A DNA stretch of 64,000 bases, taken from Pseudomonas sp. G.S.17. Lineage in GTDB: Bacteria; Pseudomonadota; Gammaproteobacteria; Pseudomonadales; Pseudomonadaceae. This document shows positions 54,869 through 62,013 of the stretch, in pieces. The stretch lies in contig NZ_CP151076.1 in NCBI RefSeq assembly GCF_038096165.1, positions 3,221,501 to 3,285,500 on the forward strand, in the 5' to 3' direction. A program made the translations under genes and the position numbers. How positions within the stretch are numbered: the first letter of the stretch is position 1; each line of letters starts with the position of its first letter. Below the pieces are notes generated by a model. The model did not search any database, was not told where the DNA came from, and saw only the letters and a program-made list of their open reading frames with translations.

Positions 54869-56128
54869 TTAAGCGTTCTGCTCGACCCCTACTGAACTTT
54901 TTCGCTCCAGGGGGGCTTTCTCCCACTTGGCGATAACCAGGGGTGCGATTGCATTACCCAGCACGTTCAAGGTGGTAGTGCCGCTGTCGATGATCCGGAA
55001 GATCCCGGCAATCAACGCGACCCCTTCCAGCGGCAGCCCGGCAGACGCCAAAGTAGCCGACAGAATGATGATGGCGAACCCAGGTACACCCGCAGCGCCC
55101 TTTGACGTCAGCACCATCGTGACCACCAGCAGAATTTGCTGAGTCAACGAAAGATCGATGCCATAGAGTTGGGCTATGAAGATCGTCGCCACACCCAGGA
55201 AGATCGAAGCACCGTCCAGGTTAAACGCATAACCCACCGGCACCACGAAGCTGACGATTCGCCGAGGCACACCATAGGCTTCCAGCTTGGTCATCAGCTG
55301 CGGCATGACAGCCGCAGAAGCTGCACTGGAGAAGGCCAGAATCAGCTCATCGCGGAAGTACTTGATCAACTTGAAGACGTTTTCGCCGATCAGGTAGCAG
55401 ATACCGCCGAGTATCACCAGGGCAAAGGTAATCAGCGCCAGGTACACCACACCGATCAACTTGAGCAACGGCAGCAAAGAGGCAAATCCGAAGGTCGCTA
55501 CAGTGGCGCCGATCATGCCGAATACACCGATCGGTGCGTAGGCCATGACAAACGACACCACCTTGAACATTGCGTCGGAGAAGCCCTGCACAACTGCTAC
55601 AACCGGCGCACTTTTGGCTTTGGGCAACGTGTTCAACGCCATGCCCAGCAGCACCGCAAAGAACAGCACCGACAGCAACTTCCCTTCCGACATCGCGACA
55701 ATCACGTTATCGGGCACGATGTTCTGCAGGATGATCAGCGCGCCTTTCGACGGTTCCATATGCACGGCTGCTGCGTTGTGCGCGATGCCCGCGATTTCGG
55801 TGCCTTTACCCGGCTCGAAAATGTTGGCGAAACACAAGCCGAGCACGATGGCGAGGCTGGTGATTGCAAAGAAGTAGATCAACGACTTTGCGCCCATGCG
55901 ACCGAACGATTTGTTATCACCGCCCCCAGCAATGCCGAGGATCATGCAGCAGAAAACAATCGGCACGACGACCATCTTCATCATCTTGATGAAGATATCA
56001 CCGAGCGGTTTAAGGATTTCGGTACTGACCCAAACTAGATTTTCCGGGTGGGTATTGAAATACCAACCCACGAGCACGCCAAGCAACAGCCCGGCAACGA
56101 TTTGCCAAACTAAGGTGATACGTTTCAT
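54869..56128 (-). CDS. Dicarboxylate/amino acid:cation symporter (GltP/GltT family)
   Basis: 419 residues of the DAACS family with eight helices and two re-entrant hairpins: the serine-rich AFSSAASAAVMPQLM, GYAFNLDGASIFLGVATIF (NMDGT-like motif as NLDGA) and TSKGAAGVPGFAIIIL. It imports glutamate, aspartate or C4-dicarboxylates with protons or sodium. The change of NMDGT to NLDGA at the substrate site may alter specificity. Neighbours ggt and VOC hint at amino acids released from glutathione. Confidence 0.9.
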   Translation of the reverse strand: MKRITLVWQIVAGLLLGVLVGWYFNTHPENLVWVSTEILKPLGDIFIKMMKMVVVPIVFCCMILGIAGGGDNKSFGRMGAKSLIYFFAITSLAIVLGLCFANIFEPGKGTEIAGIAHNAAAVHMEPSKGALIILQNIVPDNVIVAMSEGKLLSVLFFAVLLGMALNTLPKAKSAPVVAVVQGFSDAMFKVVSFVMAYAPIGVFGMIGATVATFGFASLLPLLKLIGVVYLALITFALVILGGICYLIGENVFKLIKYFRDELILAFSSAASAAVMPQLMTKLEAYGVPRRIVSFVVPVGYAFNLDGASIFLGVATIFIAQLYGIDLSLTQQILLVVTMVLTSKGAAGVPGFAIIILSATLASAGLPLEGVALIAGIFRIIDSGTTTLNVLGNAIAPLVIAKWEKAPLERKSSVGVEQNA

Positions 56129-56209
56129 GTCTAGCCTTTTTGTTGGAATGAAAGGACTGCGTGACGGCAGTAGCTAGATTCATGAGCTTCCAGCTCATTT
56201 ATGTTTTCA

Positions 56210-56233
56210 TGGAGCACGCTTTAACGTGCTCCA
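56210..56233. terminator. Hairpin between VOC and symporter genes
   Basis: TGGAGCACG-N6-CGTGCTCCA, a perfect 9-bp stem with T5 on the plus strand. For the minus-strand genes there is no T-run, so it may be an internal RNA element. Confidence 0.5.
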
Positions 56234-56241
56234 GATTTTTA

Positions 56242-56667
56242 TTATTTAGCGAAGAGCTGGCTCATATCCTTGAACGCTTTGAACTCAAGCGCGTTGCCGC
56301 ACGGGTCGAACAGGAACATGGTGGCTTGCTCGCCGACTTGGCCTTTAAAGCGAATGTAAGGTTCGATAACAAACTTGGTACCGAAGGATTTCAAACGCTC
56401 GGCCAGTGCTTCCCATTGAGCCCATTCCAGAATGATGCCGAAGTGCGGAACCGGTACGTCGTGGCCGTCTACCGGGTTGCTGTGCACGCTTTCCTGAGAA
56501 GCAGTCTTCGGGTGTTCATGGATGACCAACTGGTGGCCGTAGAAATCGAAATCTACCCACTGCTCGCTTGAGCGGCCTTCGGCAAGGCCGAATACCTCAC
56601 CGTAAAAGGTGCGCGTAGCAGCCAGGTCATACACAGGGATTGCGAGGTGGAAAGGAGAAAGACTCAT
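56242..56667 (-). CDS. VOC family protein (glyoxalase/dioxygenase superfamily)
   Basis: 141 residues forming two beta-alpha-beta-beta-beta units: [20 protein letters not shown] with the first metal His, then [20 protein letters not shown] and [15 protein letters not shown] with the final Glu ligand. Substrate not predictable: members include glyoxalase I, thiol transferases and ring-cleaving dioxygenases. It may be cotranscribed with the symporter (113-base gap). Confidence 0.88.
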   Translation of the reverse strand: MSLSPFHLAIPVYDLAATRTFYGEVFGLAEGRSSEQWVDFDFYGHQLVIHEHPKTASQESVHSNPVDGHDVPVPHFGIILEWAQWEALAERLKSFGTKFVIEPYIRFKGQVGEQATMFLFDPCGNALEFKAFKDMSQLFAK

Positions 56668-56831
56668 CAGGACTCCGATAACAATTTTTTATTGGTTTAT
56701 GGTGCCGGACACCGTGGTCGCTGCCCGACGGCTTTTTGAAGGTGGATTTATGCTAAAGCCGAACCAACTTAAAAAAATCAATATAAATTTTTCAAAAGCA
56801 CAATTTTATTTTGTTAATCGGTAATCTCTTT

Positions 56832-57115
56832 TTACTGCTCCCAGCCCCCCTGAGTCGCATGGGTAATTTGATCGACAAACACCCTTGTCTTCGTCGGAAC
56901 CCACCGCCCCGGGGGCATCACGGCATAGATCCCACCCGGTGCCGGGCCTTCCCATTGCCTCAATATTTGTACAAGCGTGCCATCGCGCACCGCCGCACCG
57001 GCCAGCCAATCAGGCGTCAGAATGATTCCCAGCGCCCTCCACAGCAGCCTGTAAAAGCGCCTCCGAACTATCGGAGATCAGCGGCCCCGTCTCAATGCTG
57101 ATTCCGTGTCTAGGC
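56832..57115 (-). pseudogene. LysR-family regulator, C-terminal fragment, frameshifted
   Basis: On the minus strand HGISIETGPLISDSSEALLQ continues as AAVEG in one frame and LGIILTPDWLAGAAVRDG in the next, then LVQILRQWEGPAPGGIYAVM and TKTRVFVDQITHATQGG to a stop at 56,832. This is the last third of a LysR effector domain with a single frameshift near 57,030. The rest is missing. It is not the partner of the N-terminal fragment at 43,458 in any obvious way. Confidence 0.75.
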
Positions 57116-57420
57116 GCCTGGCATTACGCCCCAACTGCCGATGGACACGCGGATCGCCCCCCCTGACAACCGCGCCATTGCAACATCGCGCAGAGCATGA
57201 GCATCTCGCGAGCCAATTTCTGGATAGATGCAGAGAGACAGACCCGAAAAGTCCGCTTAGGGATATCAACTCATAACCCATATCCCTCTTCCGAGCGACC
57301 ACGGATTTGCCCCATTCGGGTTGCTCATCCAGTATACGGAGGCGCACTGCATACCAGCCACGACCACCCAGATCCGCGTCAGAAATCGCCATTCGCGATC
57401 GCTTATACACTCGGTGCAAT
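57116..57420. other. Decayed region without recognisable gene
   Basis: About 300 bases with short frames on the minus strand (for example one reading ILDEQPEWGKSVVARKRDMG) that I cannot assign. No ribosome binding sites or promoter-like order seen. Confidence 0.4.
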
Positions 57421-57444
57421 TGGGGGCATAACTGGGGGCATAAT
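57421..57444. repeat. 12-bp tandem repeat TGGGGGCATAAC/T
   Basis: TGGGGGCATAAC is followed directly by TGGGGGCATAAT. It lies 45 bases left of the mexT 3' remnant. Tandem gggggcata units of this kind resemble arm-type sites near integrated elements; that reading is from memory of similar loci and untested. Confidence 0.6.
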
Positions 57445-57488
57445 TCAATTTTTTCAAGCTGAAACTACTGTTCTAGAGCCAAGTCAAA

Positions 57489-57518
57489 ATGTTCTTTGGC
57501 GATCCGGACAGTCTCTGA
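57489..57518 (+). pseudogene. Remnant of the mexT 3' end
   Basis: The codons read MFFGDPDSL and stop, against MFFGDPESL and stop at the end of mexT (36,480-36,509). The first 14 bases are identical. No further mexT similarity lies upstream, so it is a 3' stub. It marks the probable right boundary of the DNA inserted after mexT. The 186 bases to the fic start hold only an AT-rich promoter-like region. Confidence 0.65.
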
Positions 57519-57704
57519 TTGGCAGCAATGCCTACAACGTACGGGCTCGACGGATTACTTGCTTTATTATCATTTTCGCCAGGAACAGCTTAAAAATTAT
57601 CAAATTCATGTGAACGTTAACGTTTTTGCGCTCACAGAATTATTGTTTTCGCGTACTATCCCCTTCTGGTTATCATTTTTTAGCTCTCGCTAGGGGATTC
57701 GAGC

Positions 57705-59267
57705 ATGCAAGTAGGCTTCAAGGCACTCGCCGATCGCTACGCTATCGCACTTGCACAACCCCTACGTGTGGAATCGGTGATCGGTACGACGCGCAGGAGC
57801 CGCGTGAGCAACGGACGCGTCGAGAACAAGTATCCCGCCAGCTACCAGCCAACGGACGACTTTGCCGGGCATTTTGAATTTGGACTCAAGTACGAAGAAA
57901 TTCACCTCGAGTTTTTCGCCCGTCTGTTTGCGGCTGCCGGTCCAGAGCCCATCGAGGCCTGGTGCCGGCAAGCGCCCTTTGGCCAATATGCCCGCCGCAC
58001 CGGATTCCTGTACGAGTGGCTAACCGGACAACATCTGGATGTGCCCGATGTGACCAATGGTGGCTATGTCGACGCCTTTTCATCGCAGCAGTACCTGACC
58101 CGCGTTGAGCCACTGCGGATACGGCGCTGGCGCATCAACGACAATCTGCCCGGCGTGCCGCAGTTCTGCCCCCTGGTCCGGCGTACCGATACCGTCCAGC
58201 AGGCGCTGCAATTTGATCTGGATGCGGCACTGCGCGAGCTGAACCAGACCTTTGGCGCCGACATCCTGATGCGCACGGCCAGTTGGCTGACGTTCAAAGA
58301 GTCGCGTGCGAGTTTTCTGATCGAGAAAGAGGCCGATCAGGCCGACAGGATCCAGCGGTTTGCCCACGTGATCGCCAAGTACTGCGGCCATATCAAGGAT
58401 CCGTTGAGCAACGATAGCCTGCACACGTTGCAAGCCGGTATTTTGGGTCAAGAGTCCATCGGACTGGGCCTGCGGCAATCGCCGGTCTTCGTAGGACAGG
58501 CGACCATGCGCGAAGATATCGTGCACTACATCGCGCCGCAATTTGCGCAGATACCGCAACTGCTCGAGGGTCTGAAGGCATTCGAGCTGGCAACACGGGG
58601 CGCCGAGCCGCTGGCCCGGGCAGCTGCAATCGCCTTCGCCTTTGTGTACATCCACCCCATGCGGGACGGCAATGGTCGGATCCATCGTTTCCTGATCAAC
58701 GACACCCTGATCCGCGATAAGGCAGTGCCTGATGGCGTGATCCTGCCGGTGTCGGCCACCATCACCAGCTCGATCGATTTTCGGGCTCGCTACGATCGCA
58801 CGCTGGAGGTGTTTTCGCGGCCATTCATGCAGCGCTACGCAGCGTCCCATCGGTTTGGCGAACTCGTCGTCTACGAGGACGGCACCTCGAGCAACCTGGT
58901 TTTCGATGACTATGACGACGCGCAATTCGCATGGCGCTATCCCGATTTGACCGAACACGTCTTGTACACGGCAGAGGTCGTGGCGCACACGATCCGTACC
59001 GAGATGGCCGATGAGGCCCGTGTACTGGTCATTTTCCAGCGCGCCCAGCAGCGACTCAAAGAGGTGCTGGAAATGCCGGATCAGGACGCGAACCGCATCA
59101 TTCGCTCGCTCAAGGAAAATGGCTGGCAGGTCTCCGGCAAATTGAAGAAAGCGTATCCGCAGCTGGACGATGTTCACCGAGCGGAACGTGTTGTGCAAGC
59201 CGTGCGCTCAGCATTCGAAGATCGAGACGTGGGGAGCGTCGAAGAGTCTTCGACTTCACGGCTTTGA
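57705..59267 (+). CDS. Fic family protein
   Basis: 520 residues. Fic core motif HPMRDGNGRIHR at residue 317 provides the catalytic His and the anion-binding GNGR, so AMPylation or a related transfer is possible. An autoinhibition-like helix S203-FLI-E207 lies in the N-terminal half (class II arrangement), predicting self-restraint. The C-terminal part has a helical domain with a likely winged helix near residues 470-500. No antitoxin-like gene precedes it. The gene lies just right of the accessory-block boundary and is unrelated to its neighbours, consistent with transfer. Confidence 0.85.
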   Translation: MQVGFKALADRYAIALAQPLRVESVIGTTRRSRVSNGRVENKYPASYQPTDDFAGHFEFGLKYEEIHLEFFARLFAAAGPEPIEAWCRQAPFGQYARRTGFLYEWLTGQHLDVPDVTNGGYVDAFSSQQYLTRVEPLRIRRWRINDNLPGVPQFCPLVRRTDTVQQALQFDLDAALRELNQTFGADILMRTASWLTFKESRASFLIEKEADQADRIQRFAHVIAKYCGHIKDPLSNDSLHTLQAGILGQESIGLGLRQSPVFVGQATMREDIVHYIAPQFAQIPQLLEGLKAFELATRGAEPLARAAAIAFAFVYIHPMRDGNGRIHRFLINDTLIRDKAVPDGVILPVSATITSSIDFRARYDRTLEVFSRPFMQRYAASHRFGELVVYEDGTSSNLVFDDYDDAQFAWRYPDLTEHVLYTAEVVAHTIRTEMADEARVLVIFQRAQQRLKEVLEMPDQDANRIIRSLKENGWQVSGKLKKAYPQLDDVHRAERVVQAVRSAFEDRDVGSVEESSTSRL

Positions 59268-59306
59268 AGCCGACAGGCCCGCTCGTGTGTTGACCACCTA
59301 TTGAGA

Positions 59307-59789
59307 TTACTGCGTCGCGTGGGGCAGATGCCCAAGTGGGATGGCTGCCTGTGCCTTGACCGTGGCAATGGCGAAATTGCTCCGAATGTCCCTGACGCCC
59401 GGCAGCTTCAGCAGCGAACCGAGCAGAAAACTCTCATAGGCCGATAAATCCGGCACCAGCACCTGCAAGAGAAAATCGGATTCGCCGGATACAAGGTGGC
59501 ACGACACCACCTCCGGCAAGAGAACCACCGCATTGCGAAAGGCAGTCCATGCCTCGTCATGATGACGCTCGACCTTCACTCCCACGAAGACGGTCAACCC
59601 CAAGCCAATGCCGGCTCGATCCACATCGGCGTGATAACCACGGATGATGCCGGCCTCCTCAAGCAGGCGAACACGGCGCAGACACGGGGACGGTGACAGC
59701 CCCACTTCTTCCGCGAGCTGCACGTTGGTCAGTCGGGCGTCGCGCTGAAGTGCACCGAGAATTCGCCGGTCAAGGTTATCAAGTTTCAT
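59307..59789 (-). CDS. Lrp/AsnC-family regulator
   Basis: 160 residues: helix-turn-helix NVQLAEEVGLSPSPCLRRVR with the usual KLDNLDRRILGALQRDAR lead, then the RAM effector domain (VFVGVKVERH, VSCHLVSGESDFLLQVLVPD). Divergent from a LysE-type exporter; such pairs usually sense an amino acid and switch on its export. The 48-base region with nested inverted repeats between them is the likely binding site. Confidence 0.9.
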   Translation of the reverse strand: MKLDNLDRRILGALQRDARLTNVQLAEEVGLSPSPCLRRVRLLEEAGIIRGYHADVDRAGIGLGLTVFVGVKVERHHDEAWTAFRNAVVLLPEVVSCHLVSGESDFLLQVLVPDLSAYESFLLGSLLKLPGVRDIRSNFAIATVKAQAAIPLGHLPHATQ

Positions 59790-59790
59790 A

Positions 59791-59838
59791 TTGGCATAAA
59801 CTCAACTATTTATAATGTTGAATAGCATGATATGCCAA
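59791..59838. promoter_or_regulatory. Nested inverted repeats between lrp and lysE
   Basis: Outer arms TTGGCAT / ATGCCAA (59,791-59,797 and 59,832-59,838) enclose TCAAC / GTTGA (59,802-59,806 and 59,817-59,821). The outer repeat begins one base before the lrp start codon, as expected for autoregulation. Confidence 0.55.
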
Positions 59839-59933
59839 TAATAACCCTCATGACGACGTACATCGCAACATGGCCCGATCCGTCAGAAATTATAATTCTG
59901 GCTTCCTAATTTAATGGCGGACGGCTTGCAGGC

Positions 59934-60569
59934 ATGGCAAATCTCGGTATGTTCATTGGCGCATTGTTCGTCGTTTTTCTCGTCCCAGGGCCTGACATGG
60001 TGTTGTTGCTGCAGACCTCCAGTACCCAGGGACGCGGACAAGCAATAGCTACCGCAATAGGTCTGGGTCTGGCGCGCGCTGCCCACGTCACGTTGGCGGC
60101 GGCAGGTCTTGCAACACTCCTCAAAACGGTGCCTTGGGCGTTTGAAATGGTCAGAGTGGTCGGAGTGGCGTATCTGGTCTGGCTGGGAATCAAGCTGGCG
60201 CGGGCCTCAACCCTCGCACCGCACCTTTCCACGGCAGCAACCGAGGCGTCATCGACGGCCTACCTTGCCGCCATGCGGCGCGGCTTGTTGACCAATATCA
60301 CCAACCCCAAGGCGCTGCTGTTCTGTTCGGTGTTGCTGCCGCAGTTCGTGCAGGCCGACGCTGGCAGCGTGCCCGGTCAATTCCTGTTGCTTGGCGTGGT
60401 ACTGGTGGCGATCGGGTTGCTGTTCGATTTCATTTACGCGATGGCGGGCGTCGCCTTGGGCAACTGGATAGAACGGCATCCCTTGATGCAGACTGTGCAG
60501 CGCTGGACTTTCGCTGCGGTGCTTATCGGGTTCGGAGCTCGCCTGGCCGTGACTGGCAGCCCCGAGTAA
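59934..60569 (+). CDS. LysE/RhtB family amino acid exporter
   Basis: 211 residues with six hydrophobic segments and the family signature VVFLVPGPDMVLLLQTSS followed by GRGQAIATAIGLGLARAAH. A second block NITNPKALLFCSVLLPQF is characteristic of the RhtB branch. Exports an amino acid or homoserine-like compound; specificity not predictable. Controlled presumably by the divergent Lrp-type regulator. Confidence 0.9.
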   Translation: MANLGMFIGALFVVFLVPGPDMVLLLQTSSTQGRGQAIATAIGLGLARAAHVTLAAAGLATLLKTVPWAFEMVRVVGVAYLVWLGIKLARASTLAPHLSTAATEASSTAYLAAMRRGLLTNITNPKALLFCSVLLPQFVQADAGSVPGQFLLLGVVLVAIGLLFDFIYAMAGVALGNWIERHPLMQTVQRWTFAAVLIGFGARLAVTGSPE

Positions 60570-60606
60570 CCGTCTGACTGATTCCTGGCAGAGTGATCCT
60601 TCTGTG

Positions 60607-60643
60607 AGCCGGTAACTTTGATAGCCTTCGATTGTTACCGGCT
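60607..60643. promoter_or_regulatory. Inverted repeat upstream of mexE
   Basis: AGCCGGTAAC-N17-GTTACCGGCT, a perfect 10-bp inverted repeat. It may be a regulator site or close the lysE transcript; no T-run follows. Confidence 0.5.
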
Positions 60644-60652
60644 GGAGGATGA

Positions 60653-60677
60653 TCAATATCATTCCGAATGATATTGA
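60653..60677. promoter_or_regulatory. 25-bp palindrome overlapping the presumed mexE promoter
   Basis: TCAATATCATTC-C-GAATGATATTGA is perfectly symmetrical (12+12). Its right end overlaps TTGACC (60,674-60,679), which pairs with TGCAAT 18 bases on as a possible -35/-10. A protein bound here would control mexEF. Confidence 0.65.
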
Positions 60678-60756
60678 CCTTTGCTTCATTCGATTCGTGC
60701 AATAACACCCCTCAGAACAGAATCCGCCCATCTCAATACTATCGGCGGATTTTTCA

Positions 60757-62001
60757 ATGGCTCAGACATTCAATCATTTGCGCTACCCCCTCGCCGCTTT
60801 GGCCCTGGTGGTGATCAGCGCCTGCGGTCGGGCGCCTGAAGCGACGATGGCTCCGGCAGCTGCGAAAGTCAGCGTTGCCAAAGTGCTGGAGCAACCGATC
60901 AATGAATGGGACGAGCTCACCGGACGCCTAGAAGCGCCGGAAACCGTGGAAATCCGTCCTCGGGTCTCGGGCCAGATCGATTCGGTTGCCTTCACCGATG
61001 GCGCCCTGGTCAAGAAAGGCGATGTACTGTTCCAGATCGATCCCCGCCCATTCCAGTCTGAAGTCCGCCGCCTCGAAGCCCAGCTTCAACAAGTTCGCGC
61101 CACCGCAACCCGCACTGATAACGAAGCCCAACGCGGCGAGCGTCTGCGTACCAACAACGCAATTTCTGCCGAACTGGCCGAATCGCGCACGACCAGCGCC
61201 CAGGAAGCAAGGGCCGGCGTGGCAGCGATCCAGGCCCAGCTTGATCTGGCCCGTTTGAATCTCAGTTTTACTCGCGTGACCTCCCCAATCAGCGGCCGCG
61301 TCAGTCGTGCGGAGATTACTGCCGGCAACATCGTGACCGCCGATGTCACGGCGCTGACCAGCGTGGTGTCCACCGACAAGGTTTACGCCTATTTCGATGC
61401 CGACGAACGTGTGTTCCTCAAGTACACCGAACTGGCACGCAAGGGCCAACGCGGCCAGACCACTCCGGTCTATATGGGTCTGTCCAACGAGACAGGCAAT
61501 CCCCACGAAGGCCAGATGAACTTCGTCGACAACCAGGTCAACCCGAAAACCGGCACCATTCGCGGTCGGGCCGTGTTTGATAACGCCGACGGCAGCTATA
61601 CCCCAGGCTTGTATGCGCGGCTCAAACTGGTCGGCAGCGGCACGTATTCAGCGGTGCTGATCAACGACGAGGCCGTCGGTACCGATCTGGGCAAGAAATT
61701 TGTTCTGGTCATGGACAAGGACAACAAACCGGCTTATCGCCCGGTTGAACTGGGTCCGAAGGTCGAAGGCTTGCGCATCGTACGCAGTGGCCTGAATAAG
61801 GACGACACCATTGTCGTCAAAGGACTGCAGCGCGTACGTCCCGGTCAGCCTGTAGATCCTGAAGTAACGCAGATGGCCAGCGCTGAAACCCTCGCCGCTC
61901 TTCTCAAACAACGCCAAGCCCTCGAAGCCAGCAATCTGCCGCAAGTGACGCCGCCTAAAGTGGCCGTCAAAGTCGCCAGCACTGCTACGCCACGCGGTTA
62001 A
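60757..62001 (+). CDS. mexE: MexE, RND efflux periplasmic adaptor
   Basis: 414 residues. Lipoprotein signal with lipidation at Cys23 (VISACGRAPE), lipoyl-like halves around LEAPETVEIRPRVSGQIDSV and SFTRVTSPISGRVSRAEITA, the long coiled-coil hairpin with LEAQLQQVRA and AQEARAGVAAIQAQ, and the beta-barrel DKVYAYFDADERVFLKY. It follows P. aeruginosa MexE nearly end to end. It joins the MexF pump to an OprN-type channel and exports chloramphenicol, quinolones and quorum-signal precursors in P. aeruginosa. mexF starts 12 bases later. Confidence 0.95.
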   Translation: MAQTFNHLRYPLAALALVVISACGRAPEATMAPAAAKVSVAKVLEQPINEWDELTGRLEAPETVEIRPRVSGQIDSVAFTDGALVKKGDVLFQIDPRPFQSEVRRLEAQLQQVRATATRTDNEAQRGERLRTNNAISAELAESRTTSAQEARAGVAAIQAQLDLARLNLSFTRVTSPISGRVSRAEITAGNIVTADVTALTSVVSTDKVYAYFDADERVFLKYTELARKGQRGQTTPVYMGLSNETGNPHEGQMNFVDNQVNPKTGTIRGRAVFDNADGSYTPGLYARLKLVGSGTYSAVLINDEAVGTDLGKKFVLVMDKDNKPAYRPVELGPKVEGLRIVRSGLNKDDTIVVKGLQRVRPGQPVDPEVTQMASAETLAALLKQRQALEASNLPQVTPPKVAVKVASTATPRG

Positions 62002-62013
62002 GGGACTATATAG

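Noticed and set aside
36510..57500. Integrase, transposase, tRNA target or CRISPR array within the accessory block
   Set aside because: None was recognised on either strand; only repeats and gene fragments point to mobility.
57519..57704. Antitoxin gene upstream of fic
   Set aside because: No open frame with a ribosome binding site fits; the inhibitory helix inside the Fic protein makes a separate antitoxin unnecessary.
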